This document shows positions 25,076 through 32,925 of a DNA stretch of 64,000 nucleotides, piece by piece. Within the stretch, counting starts at the first letter, position 1, and each line of letters opens with the position of its first letter. Made by a program: the position numbers and the translations under genes. This stretch comes from Flavobacteriales bacterium (GTDB taxonomy: Bacteria > Bacteroidota > Bacteroidia > Flavobacteriales_F > PHOS-HE28): positions 806,001-870,000 of the forward strand of contig JADJTW010000031.1 of the NCBI GenBank assembly GCA_016710965.1. The letters run 5' to 3'. The notes under the pieces are model-generated. The model saw nothing but the letters and a program-made list of their open reading frames with translations, searched no databases and was not told the DNA's origin.

Positions 25076-26173
25076 TCACAGGACGCCGTCCAGCTCCGGC
25101 GCTGTGGCTACCTCGAAGTCGCGCTCCGTAATGGAGCGGGTTCCCTGGAAGTAGTACACGGCGCCGAATGCGTGCGTGACCTTGCGGAATTCGATGACGC
25201 CGTTCGAAGGGGTGCTGAAGCGAACGATACGCGTGAGGCTTCGCGCCTCGGCGATCATCTCTTCTGAACGCAGGGACCTCCACGCCACCACGGTCATCGG
25301 ACCCGAGGGGACTGCGGTCACCTCGTCCGTGACTGGCGATGCAATAGCCCGTGCGATCGGAATGTCGCGATCGATGACAGCACGGGGGGCCACTGCATCC
25401 ACCACTTTGCCAATGGTTGCCGATCGGATGGGCGTCAATTCCGGCCCATTGCCGACGACTTCGGTACCGGGAAGCGGGAATGCCGACGCCGCTGGGCCTG
25501 CGGCAACTGGCAGCGTTGCGGCCGCATTCACGACGAGGACCATGGGCGCCACTTCGGACACGATGGGAGCAAGCTTGCCCGAGGCTGGATCGGGCGGCAG
25601 CAATGAGCTGGTGCTGTATTCGCCGCGCGGCCGGTCGACAACCACGGCAGGCAACATCGGAACGAAGACCTCGGAATCCATGCCCGTTGCACGCACGGCA
25701 TCCATCCGAAGCTTGAGGCGCTCGTCGATCTTGACCACGTACTGCGTCTCGTAACCGAAGTCCTTCAATGGGTGCAGGTAGCGCACGAAGCCCACAGGAC
25801 CAGCATACACGAACATGCGCTCTGCAGCTAAGTGCTCGAGCGTGACCATGAAGGGGAACTCGAAGTCCGTCGCGTGCATCTCAGCAGGGACACGCGTGTC
25901 GACGTAGATCTCCTTGGTGGGGCAACCCTCGCCCGCCACGGTGATCAGATAGACATCGTCCAATGGCAATAGCAGCATGAAGCGCATGGTGCCGAGTTGC
26001 AGCGAATACGAAGCTGCCCCCCCCGGCACCACCGTGATCGAGGTGGCGGAGGGTTCAATGCCCTTCACCCGTATGATGCCATCGGCATGGAGAACACCGC
26101 GCGCTGGGAAACCGGTTGTTGCAGCGAGCCCGAGTGCGACGAAGGCTATGATGCGGGCAAGAGGAGATACCAT
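25076..26173 (-). CDS. Exported protein of unrecognised family
   Basis: 365 residues. Signal peptide MVSPLARIIAFVALGLAATTG. The N-terminal domain (about 30-130) has the layout of a short beta-sandwich: IIRVKGIEPSATSITVVPGG, FMLLLPLDDVYLITVAGEGCPTKEIYVDTRVP, then FPFMVTLE. I recall this pattern from uncharacterised Bacteroidota exported proteins. A low-complexity Ala/Val/Pro linker (about 185-300) leads to a C-terminal segment VIEFRKVTHAFGAVYYFQGTRSITERDFE. Periplasmic or outer-membrane location expected. Function unknown. Confidence 0.75.
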   Translation of the reverse strand: MVSPLARIIAFVALGLAATTGFPARGVLHADGIIRVKGIEPSATSITVVPGGAASYSLQLGTMRFMLLLPLDDVYLITVAGEGCPTKEIYVDTRVPAEMHATDFEFPFMVTLEHLAAERMFVYAGPVGFVRYLHPLKDFGYETQYVVKIDERLKLRMDAVRATGMDSEVFVPMLPAVVVDRPRGEYSTSSLLPPDPASGKLAPIVSEVAPMVLVVNAAATLPVAAGPAASAFPLPGTEVVGNGPELTPIRSATIGKVVDAVAPRAVIDRDIPIARAIASPVTDEVTAVPSGPMTVVAWRSLRSEEMIAEARSLTRIVRFSTPSNGVIEFRKVTHAFGAVYYFQGTRSITERDFEVATAPELDGVL

Positions 26174-26518
26174 GATGCTGGTCTTTGCCCTTGCTCGTCC
26201 ACTATGGTGCCAGCAATGCTATTCCTGGCCGCGAGGACTGACCGAACAGGCGGTTGCCTAGGCAACAGCCTCAACGGCGCTGAATGATAGCGAATGCGCC
26301 GGAGCGCCCATCGGCCCGATTCGAGAGATACCAGCAGGAGAATGCCCCGACATGAGGCGAACGTGAGCAAGCGGCGCCTCGTTGTGCGCGATGCACATGA
26401 CCAATGGCAGCGATCCCGTGCTGGCACTGGTTGCAATGCAGCACGCTCCGCGCGACGACCAGTGATGGCCTATTGGAAGCCCTTCATGAAGAACTGGCAT
26501 GCATGACATGCTGAACGC
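26174..26518. other. Gene-free stretch
   Basis: 345 bases upstream of the exported-protein gene. Only short frames of non-coding character are seen, and no clear promoter box or repeat. Confidence 0.5.
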
Positions 26519-26977
26519 TTACGCAGAAGGGACTGCGAGCTGGGTCCGGCTCCTTACGTTGTGTACGTTGCCCTGGACCTGCGCACGCTGGCGCAGCATC
26601 ACGGTGCGCGTGGCGGTTTCCAGATCGCCGCGCTGGAGTTCCTTGTCGTAGCGCATGAGCAAGTACTCCTCGCCGCGTTCGCACGCTTCCAGGACATGCG
26701 CGCCTTTCGCCACGGCGAGCGCAGCGCGCACCTCTCTCCAGGCAGCAGGTGGAACACCTGCGGTCTTCGCGCCGCCGCCCATGGCTGTGCTGCCCACGCG
26801 TCGCACTTCCGCCATGAGCGCGCTTTCCAATGCGATACGCTCCCAGCTAAGGACGCTAAGGAGATCCTTCGTTCGCCGGTCTTCGACGCGATTGCACAAC
26901 TCCATGTAGCTCTTGCGGCTATCCCCGAGCAGATCGAGGATATGACACAGGCCGGTCTGTTGTTCGGTGTTGTTCAT
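26519..26977 (-). CDS. DUF2383 ferritin-like four-helix protein
   Basis: 152 residues from ATG 26977 (MNNTEQQTGLCHILDLLGDSRKSYMELCNRVEDRRTKDLL). Four amphipathic helices with the typical phrase PPAAWREVRAALA and a glutamate-containing helix (EACERGEEYLLMRYDKELQ) fit the DUF2383/PA2169 family, which is associated with stress and desiccation. Its start lies 59 bases inside the end of the upstream gene, an unusually long same-strand overlap. Confidence 0.8.
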   Translation of the reverse strand: MNNTEQQTGLCHILDLLGDSRKSYMELCNRVEDRRTKDLLSVLSWERIALESALMAEVRRVGSTAMGGGAKTAGVPPAAWREVRAALAVAKGAHVLEACERGEEYLLMRYDKELQRGDLETATRTVMLRQRAQVQGNVHNVRSRTQLAVPSA

Positions 26978-27440
26978 GGGTGGTGGTTCTCGTTGATCCA
27001 AGGAGCTTCTCCAGGATCGGTGCGGTGCTCATCACATCCGCATTTTGCACCATGCGCTCCTTCGTTGCAGCATCCTTCTGGGCGGCGGCATCCAGCGCGT
27101 AGTGGAGCTGGAAGGGGTCGTGCGGGTCCATGGCCGGGAACGCGGTAAGGGGGCCTTTGGGCACTACGGAGATGAGCGTCTGCATACCGAACAAGTTCAA
27201 CTTGGCGAACGAGCGGTGCGCGACGGCCACCAGCGCAATGTCCGTGAGCTTGGTCTTGAAGAAGGGGCGCCTGACCTGGCACGCGGAACAGAGCGCGTAG
27301 CGTCTGTCGCGCGTGATCCCATCCACGCGCAGCCGCACTCCGTGGCGTCGCAGCAGCGAACGTTCCTCCTGGCCAAGATGGTCGAGCAATGCCTGTGTCA
27401 TGGGGAATGCTTCGGACAAGGCTGGGTTGGACAGTAGCAT
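26919..27440 (-). CDS. Hypothetical protein
   Basis: 173 residues from ATG 27440 (MLLSNPALSEAFPMTQALLDHLGQEERSLLRRHG); ATG 27401 is an alternative, while the longest frame (27533) would run into the previous gene. It has no signal peptide or membrane helix. A CSACQVRRPFFKTKLTD segment carries two cysteines. No family recognised. The last 20 residues overlap the DUF2383 gene and look unlike the rest (RTTTHEQHRTTDRPVSYPRS), so the true end could be earlier if a frame error is present. Confidence 0.55.
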   Translation of the reverse strand: MLLSNPALSEAFPMTQALLDHLGQEERSLLRRHGVRLRVDGITRDRRYALCSACQVRRPFFKTKLTDIALVAVAHRSFAKLNLFGMQTLISVVPKGPLTAFPAMDPHDPFQLHYALDAAAQKDAATKERMVQNADVMSTAPILEKLLGSTRTTTHEQHRTTDRPVSYPRSARG

Positions 27441-27469
27441 AGGGGCCGGTGGACCATCGACGGCCACCG

Positions 27470-27838
27470 TCAATTCCGTGGTGCAGAAGGTGATCCGTTC
27501 TCTGCTTTGCTCGTGTTGCACATGGTGCTCCATTTCGCATACTGCTCCGCCGTAAGGATCCTCTTCATATCAGCATCGTGCGCGGTCATGGCGGCATCGT
27601 CCATCCTGCCCATAGCGCCATCATCCATTTGCGCACAAGCCCGGGAGCAGCGTTCATCGCTTTCCTTCACTTGGGCGAACTGATCGGCGGTGAGGCCGAG
27701 GATGGTGCGCGTGCTGTCGCTCATGGTCATGCACCCATGCTCCTTGGTATGCATAGGGCGACCTCCCCTTCCTTCCTGTGCATGCAAGCCGGTGGAGCAT
27801 CCCACGATCAAAGCGATGGTCAGTGCAGTCGTTCTCAT
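27470..27838 (-). CDS. Periplasmic LTXXQ/Spy-like protein
   Basis: 122 residues from ATG 27838 (MRTTALTIALIVGCSTGLHAQ signal). It contains LGLTADQFAQVKESDERC and ILTAEQYAKW, the paired LTxxQ motifs of the Spy/CpxP-like superfamily of periplasmic helical stress proteins, with methionine- and histidine-rich stretches (RPMHTKEHGCMTM) that could bind metal. The A/C-rich leader AACCCCAACATC precedes the start, as in the small gene at 16549. Confidence 0.75.
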   Translation of the reverse strand: MRTTALTIALIVGCSTGLHAQEGRGGRPMHTKEHGCMTMSDSTRTILGLTADQFAQVKESDERCSRACAQMDDGAMGRMDDAAMTAHDADMKRILTAEQYAKWSTMCNTSKAENGSPSAPRN

Positions 27839-28147
27839 GATGTTGGGGTTCTTAGTGCCGGTAGCGGCAGCCGTCACAGGCCCATCATCATGCCACGCCC
27901 TCGAATGCCCGCTCGTCCTGCGGATGCGTTGTGATGCCGGGGAAGGGCGTGCGCACCATGGGGAAGTTCCTCTACCGGATCGGGGATCCGATCGGCCGCG
28001 ATACGCACTGCTCATTCCGGAACATCCCGCAACCATTGACTGTTCCGAAGAGGTGCGAACGACGTGCGAAGCGGGCACGCTCTTGGGCGGTGTACGCATG
28101 ACTTGCCGCTTTGGCCGGGGTCACATCAACCGCAAACACATACGATC

Positions 28148-28819
28148 ATGCGAACGCTACCTGCTCCTGCAGTACTTGTCCTGGGAACCCTGCTCTTGTT
28201 CCCTGCCTGCAACTCATCACGCGCTGTAAAAGGCGGCGCCATCGGTGCCGGAGTCGGAGCCGGTGCGGGTGCTGTCATCGGCAATCAATTCGGCGATAAT
28301 GGCACCGCCATCGGCGCGATCATCGGTGCGGCGGTTGGCGGCACCACTGGTGCGCTCATCGGTCGGCACATGGACAAGCAGGCGGAGGAATTGCGCACCG
28401 ACCTCGACGGCGCCACGGTCACCCGCGTTGGTGAAGGGATCAAGATCACCTTCGACAGCGGCTTGTTGTTCGCGGTGAACGAGAGCTCGTTGAGCGGAAC
28501 GGCACAAGGCAACTTGACGGACCTGGCTAGCACACTGAAGAAATACGACGACACCGAGGTGCTTGTGGAAGGGCATACCGACGCGGACGGCGCCGATGAG
28601 ATGAACCATGCGCTCTCTCTGCGCAGGGCCCAGCAAGTGAGCGCCTTCCTTGTCGGACAAGGCGTGCTTTCCTCGCGCCTGAGCACCATGGGCTATGGCG
28701 AAGAACAGCCCGTGGGCGACAACGCCACCGCCGAAGGCAAGACGGCCAACCGTCGGGTGGAGATCGCCATCTACGCCAACAAGCGCATGAAGAAGGCTGC
28801 CGAGCGTGGCCAGCTCTAA
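28148..28819 (+). CDS. OmpA-family lipoprotein with glycine-zipper segment
   Basis: 223 residues from ATG 28148. Lipoprotein signal (VLVLGTLLLFPAC); a glycine-zipper membrane segment (GGAIGAGVGAGAGAVIG, then AIIGAAVGGTTGALIG); then an OmpA peptidoglycan-binding domain (TEVLVEGHTDADGADEMNHALSLRRAQQV, ending TANRRVEIAIYANKRMKKAA). This is the YiaD-like architecture. It is divergent from the LTXXQ gene across about 310 bases with no further gene. A small membrane-protein gene follows by 32 bases. Confidence 0.93.
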   Translation: MRTLPAPAVLVLGTLLLFPACNSSRAVKGGAIGAGVGAGAGAVIGNQFGDNGTAIGAIIGAAVGGTTGALIGRHMDKQAEELRTDLDGATVTRVGEGIKITFDSGLLFAVNESSLSGTAQGNLTDLASTLKKYDDTEVLVEGHTDADGADEMNHALSLRRAQQVSAFLVGQGVLSSRLSTMGYGEEQPVGDNATAEGKTANRRVEIAIYANKRMKKAAERGQL

Positions 28820-28851
28820 GGGCTGGCTAGGGATCACGAAACCGCACCATC

Positions 28852-29064
28852 ATGTCGCAAGACCAGCACTACAACACTCCCGACCCTGATGTCCCCGAGG
28901 CTCTTCAGGACCGCAAAGGCACTGACATGCCTGCTGCGCGCAGCATCCTGGTGGTCATCCTGGCAGTGGCTACGGCGGTCGTGCTTTTCATGACCATCCG
29001 ATATGCGTTTGCCGATGGAGACAAGAGGGATGCTGCTCCTTCGCCGCTGGAACAAGCCAGGTAG
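28852..29064 (+). CDS. Small single-helix membrane protein
   Basis: 70 residues. A polar, acidic N-terminus (MSQDQHYNTPDPDVPEALQD) precedes one membrane helix (SILVVILAVATAVVLFMTIRYAF) and a short charged tail. It follows the OmpA-like gene closely and is probably co-transcribed. No family recognised. Confidence 0.65.
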   Translation: MSQDQHYNTPDPDVPEALQDRKGTDMPAARSILVVILAVATAVVLFMTIRYAFADGDKRDAAPSPLEQAR

Positions 29065-29142
29065 GGGATCGCGAAACACCCTCCGCGCGTTTCGGTATGC
29101 CCTTGCAAGCAACGGTCGCTTTCGCGTGGGGTCGGAAGAACG

Positions 29143-29490
29143 CTACTTCCGCTCCCCTCCCAACTTCGCCAGCGCCTTCACCCGGAAGATCGCGCTGCGC
29201 GCTTTCGGTTCATCGTCGCCGAGCACGAAGCCGATGGGCTGCAGGCCGGGCGCACGATCGAGGATCACCTTGAGGATGGCGGTGAGGGGAACGGCGAGGA
29301 ACATGCCGGGGTTGCCCCATCGCGCTCCACCGGCCATGACGGCGATGATGGAGACCAATGCCTTCAGCTCCACACGCGATGCGACCACCTTCAGAACGAT
29401 GACGCGATTGAGCAGTACCGCCAGCAGCAGCGCGAAGAGCAACGGCACCAGGATGGACTTCGTGATGAAGTGCGCGTAGAACAACGCCAC
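29143..29490 (-). pseudogene. AI-2E family transporter remnant with internal deletion
   Basis: An open frame of 115 codons joins two ends of an AI-2E/PerM-family exporter. FITKSILVPLLFALLLAVLL is the usual first helix near the N-terminus. NRVIVLKVVASRVELKALVSIIAVMAGG, then GNPGMFLAVPLTAILKVILDR, is the usual last quarter. The middle, about 200 residues in intact members, is missing at about 29409. The N-terminal homology continues upstream in frame (QKLSLILQGLV) without a good start codon, so the first part also looks damaged. A non-functional remnant is most likely. Confidence 0.75.
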
Positions 29491-29596
29491 GAGGCCTTGA
29501 AGGATCAGGCTCAGCTTCTGGTCTTGCGGCGGTCTGATGCGCCCTTGGGCAATGGCGGCCGATTTGGACCTGGCGCTGTCCGGTGATGGCCGATCC

Positions 29597-29941
29597 CTAG
29601 AGCAGGATGATGAGCAGCAGAAGGATGATGATGAGCGCTCCAGCGGAAATGTAGATCACTCCGCCGTTCTGATTGTAGTGCTTCATCTCTCCCTTCAGCC
29701 CCTTCCATTCCTGTCGGAGCTCTGCGCGTTGCACTTGGTCCAATGATGAGCGATCGGTGGCGATAAGAGCTTCAAGGCGGTCCTTGATCTCCAGCACGCG
29801 CTGTTGGTCCTCGAGCGGCAGCTGGGCCAAGCGCTCGGTGTTGATGCGCACATGCCTATCGGGAAGTGCTGCAGCATGACATGGGACGGCGAGAAGCCCG
29901 GCGGTGGCGAGGGCGAACAGAAGGGGAGCGTTCTTCTTCAT
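29597..29941 (-). CDS. Small exported or membrane-anchored helical protein
   Basis: 114 residues from ATG 29941. A signal peptide (MKKNAPLLFALATAGLLAVPCHAA), a helical middle (RLAQLPLEDQQRVLEIKDRLEAL, then LRQEWKGLKGEMKHYNQNGG) and a C-terminal hydrophobic anchor (VIYISAGALIIILLLLIILL). I recall similar short Bacteroidota proteins ending in a GGxxxSxGALIIxLLL tail. Function unknown. It starts 35 bases after the barrel-protein gene. Confidence 0.75.
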   Translation of the reverse strand: MKKNAPLLFALATAGLLAVPCHAAALPDRHVRINTERLAQLPLEDQQRVLEIKDRLEALIATDRSSLDQVQRAELRQEWKGLKGEMKHYNQNGGVIYISAGALIIILLLLIILL

Positions 29942-29976
29942 GTGGGGTGTGGGTGTGTGTTGCGAAGGAGCGTTGA

Positions 29977-30600
29977 TCAATGCTTGAGCATGAAGCCAAG
30001 GCCTGCGGCGATATAGGCGTTGTTCACCTTGGGGTTGGTGTTGATGCCATCGCCCTCGAACACATTGGTCATGGCCACATCGTATCCGGCTTCCAGGAAA
30101 AGGAACTTGTATTCGAAGCCCGCGCCTATCCCAAGGTACCATTGCGTGTTGCGCGTGGTGATGTTCAGGGCATTGTTGTTCAGGTCGGCCTTCATCCCGA
30201 TCAGGGCCGTAGGACCAGCCATCGCATACATGTTGAAGTCGTTCTCCTCGGAAGGCTGTAGCAGCCTTACACCCACCAGGACCGGCACTCGCAGCGAGTT
30301 GCTCGTATAGCGGAATTCGTTCTCTGTGCCGTTCGGTTGGCCGTCCTGTCCGATACCGATGGTGGTGTACCGCAGGTTGCGCACATGCAGGTGTATGCCT
30401 GGCTTGACGAAGAGACGCTGGCCGATCAGGAGATCAACGCCGAGCTGATAGCCGGCTCGACCGACCCATTTCTCGGTGCCCGATTCACGCACGTTGCTGG
30501 AATTGTAACCGCCGCCCAAACGGAGTTCCTGTGCGTGCAGGGTGGTGAGGGATGCGCTGGCAAGCAATGCGACCAGCGTTAGTTTGATGAAGCATTTCAT
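29977..30600 (-). CDS. Outer-membrane beta-barrel protein (PorT-like)
   Basis: 207 residues, signal peptide MKCFIKLTLVALLASASLTTLHAQ. Glycine- and aromatic-rich strands such as LRLGGGYNSSNVRE, GYQLGVDLLIGQRLFVKPGIHLHV and VNNAYIAAGLGFMLKH at the end fit the Bacteroidota outer-membrane barrel family (PF13568-type). Upstream of the small anchored protein and probably co-transcribed with it. Confidence 0.87.
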   Translation of the reverse strand: MKCFIKLTLVALLASASLTTLHAQELRLGGGYNSSNVRESGTEKWVGRAGYQLGVDLLIGQRLFVKPGIHLHVRNLRYTTIGIGQDGQPNGTENEFRYTSNSLRVPVLVGVRLLQPSEENDFNMYAMAGPTALIGMKADLNNNALNITTRNTQWYLGIGAGFEYKFLFLEAGYDVAMTNVFEGDGINTNPKVNNAYIAAGLGFMLKH

Positions 30601-31128
30601 GGTCAGTGGTGAAGGCTCGGAGGTGTAACCCGATCCGGCACATCAAGTCAACATGCGCTCCACGTTCGCCCCTATTCATCCACAGCATGTCCGCTGGAGA
30701 GGGGCCGTCGTGGGTAAGGCCCATCCTCAGGGCCTCTACGCGCGTAAGGCTCTCGTGGTCCTTCGGGTGCCAAAGGCATCTCCTCGGCCACGGAGCTGAA
30801 GAAAGCCGTGCTGTTCTTTCCCCGCTTTGTGGAGGAAGCGCCACAACTGAGGAGCCTACTTTCCCTCTACCGGCTGTAGACCGGGGCCAACGATCCCCGA
30901 GCTGTTCGAATTTTCCGGGGAATATTTTCCCCGTTGGGTGGGCAGTGAATTCCCCGGTTGAGTGTTTGAACCGACGCTGCCGATGGCCCGCCACAGCGGG
31001 CATTCGGGCATTTGCTCCACGCGGGCATGCTTTTGCACAGCGCGCCGCACCGTGCTGAAGCTGCTGCGGGCGGGATTTGCGATGTCCGTCCCATGGATCC
31101 AGTCGGCGTAGCTTGGCTCTATCGCTCC
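30601..31128. other. Gene-free divergent region
   Basis: 528 bases between the barrel-protein gene and a receiver-domain gene. Frames on both strands look non-coding. A short AT-richer patch with TTTTCCGGGGAATATTTTCC lies at about 30912-30931. I see no gene here, and only a weak match to a sigma-54 promoter near 31023. Confidence 0.5.
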
Positions 31129-31503
31129 ATGGAACACCATCGAAAGCTCAAAAGCGTCCTGCTTGTGGATGATGAGCGGGAGATCTGCCAGCTCATGAGC
31201 AATATGCTGCGCCAGTCAGGTGCTGAATGCACCTTCGCACATAGTATCCAGGAAGGAAAAGCGGCCCTGAATGCAGGGCGATTCGATGCGGTATTCCTGG
31301 ATGTGCATCTGCCCGATGGCCTTGGCTACGAACTGATCCCCCTCTTACGGTCATCGCAACCCAAGGCCTGCACGATCACCATCAGCGCGCTCGATGTGGA
31401 GCGCTCCCGTTCGGAGGCGGAAGGCGCTGACCTCTTCGTGCCCAAGCCGTTCAACCGGGCCATCATCATGTCATCCATCAGCTCGCTGGGGTTCCAGACC
31501 TGA
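31129..31503 (+). CDS. Single-domain response regulator
   Basis: 124 residues from ATG 31129 (MEHHRKLKSVLLVDDEREIC). A complete receiver domain: acidic pair DDE, phospho-acceptor in FDAVFLDVHLPDG, Ser/Thr in TITISALD and lysine in FVPKPFN. There is no output domain, so it probably works in a phosphorelay or competes for the kinase downstream. First of a three-gene unit with an NtrC-type regulator (15-base gap) and a histidine kinase. Confidence 0.92.
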   Translation: MEHHRKLKSVLLVDDEREICQLMSNMLRQSGAECTFAHSIQEGKAALNAGRFDAVFLDVHLPDGLGYELIPLLRSSQPKACTITISALDVERSRSEAEGADLFVPKPFNRAIIMSSISSLGFQT

Positions 31504-31518
31504 TCCAACACCGAACAC

Positions 31519-32913
31519 ATGGCCACCGCTCACATCCTCGTTGTTGACGATGATCAAGACATCTGCAACCTGCTCTCGCGCTACCTCACCAAGAGCGGCT
31601 ACACCGTAGCCACGGCGGGTCGTGGTTCCACCGCCAAGGAATTGCTGGCCAACCAGCGTTTCGACCTGGTGCTATGCGATCACCGCCTGCCGGACACCGA
31701 CGGATTGCAGATGGTGCAGCACATCCGCGCGACCTGCCCGGGCACGCAGGTCATCATCATCACCGGCTACTCGGAGGTCAGGCTGGCCGTGGAGCTCATG
31801 CGCCGCGGCGCCTTCGACTACATCGCCAAGCCGCTCTACCCCGAAGAGCTGTTGATGCGGGTGCAGGATGCCCTGGCAAGCGACACGCCTTCGGGCCCCA
31901 CTGCTTCCGCATCGACTTCGCCCGGCCCCTCGAAGTCGACCAAGAGCCACGAATACGTGGATGGTTCCGGTCCATCCTCGGCCAACATCGCCAAGCACAT
32001 CGCGCTGGTGGCCCCCACGGACATGTCGGTGATCATCACCGGTGAAACGGGCACGGGCAAAGAGTTCGTGGCAAGGCGCATCCATCAACAGAGCAAGCGC
32101 GCCACCAGCCCCTTCGTGGCCGTGGACTGCGGCGCCCTCCCCAAGGAACTCGCCGGTAGCGAGCTTTTCGGGCATACCAAAGGCGCCTTCACCGGCGCTG
32201 TCACGGACAAGCCGGGAAGCTTCGAGCAGGCGCAGGGCGGCACGTTGTTCTTGGATGAGATCGGCAACCTTACGTACGAGAACCAAGTGAAGCTCTTGCG
32301 CGTGCTGCAGGAACGCTCGATCAAGCGTATCGGCGGCACCAAAGAGATCGCAGTGGATGTGCGGGTGCTCATCGCCACCAACGAAGACCTGCGCAAGGCC
32401 GTGACGGAGGGTCGTTTCCGCGAGGACCTCTGGCACCGCATCAACGAATTCGCCATCCACCTGCTGCCGTTGCGCGAGCGCCGGGAGGACATCGAACGCT
32501 TCGCACTCCATTTCATGGAGCAAGCCAACGTGCGCCTGGGGCGGCAGGTCACCGGATTCGCACCGACCGCAATGGAGCGGCTGCTCAACCACGGATGGCC
32601 CGGGAACCTGCGCGAGCTGGGGAACGTGGTGAAGCGCGCGGTGCTCTTGAGCACGGGGGCGCTCATACCCGTGGAGTGCCTTCCTGCCATCCTCCTTTCC
32701 AGCCGGACCGAACCGGGGTCGGCGCCCGAGGGAACAACAACAGCCCCTTATGCTGAAGAGGGATTGCGGGGCGTAGCGCACCAAGCCGAACGCGATGCGA
32801 TCCTGTCCGCATTGGAACGGAACGGGTACAACAAATCGCGCACGGCAGAGCAGCTGAACATCGATCGCAAGACGCTCTATAACAAGTTGCGCTCATTCGG
32901 TCTGGAGGTGTAG
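31519..32913 (+). CDS. NtrC-family sigma-54-dependent response regulator
   Basis: 464 residues with three domains. Receiver: 1-120, with VVDDDQDICNL and aspartate in DLVLCDHRLPDTDG. AAA+ sigma-54 activator: about 160-380, with Walker A GETGTGKE, the sigma-54 contact loop GAFTGA, Walker B GTLFLDEIG and the NEDLRKAV sensor region. Fis-type helix-turn-helix: about 425-464, with ILSALERNGYNKSRTAEQLNIDRKTLYNKL. It activates sigma-54 promoters when phosphorylated. The kinase gene follows after 12 bases and carries an in-frame stop. Confidence 0.96.
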   Translation: MATAHILVVDDDQDICNLLSRYLTKSGYTVATAGRGSTAKELLANQRFDLVLCDHRLPDTDGLQMVQHIRATCPGTQVIIITGYSEVRLAVELMRRGAFDYIAKPLYPEELLMRVQDALASDTPSGPTASASTSPGPSKSTKSHEYVDGSGPSSANIAKHIALVAPTDMSVIITGETGTGKEFVARRIHQQSKRATSPFVAVDCGALPKELAGSELFGHTKGAFTGAVTDKPGSFEQAQGGTLFLDEIGNLTYENQVKLLRVLQERSIKRIGGTKEIAVDVRVLIATNEDLRKAVTEGRFREDLWHRINEFAIHLLPLRERREDIERFALHFMEQANVRLGRQVTGFAPTAMERLLNHGWPGNLRELGNVVKRAVLLSTGALIPVECLPAILLSSRTEPGSAPEGTTTAPYAEEGLRGVAHQAERDAILSALERNGYNKSRTAEQLNIDRKTLYNKLRSFGLEV

Positions 32914-32925
32914 TCGAACCCAGCC

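Noticed and set aside
26294..26506. 70-codon plus-strand frame in the 26.2-26.5 kb gap
   Set aside because: Arg/His-rich, no start context, no recognisable pattern.
31021..31036. Sigma-54 promoter upstream of the receiver-domain gene
   Set aside because: GG-N10-GC spacing is present but the flanking bases (GGGCATG) fit the -24 consensus poorly.
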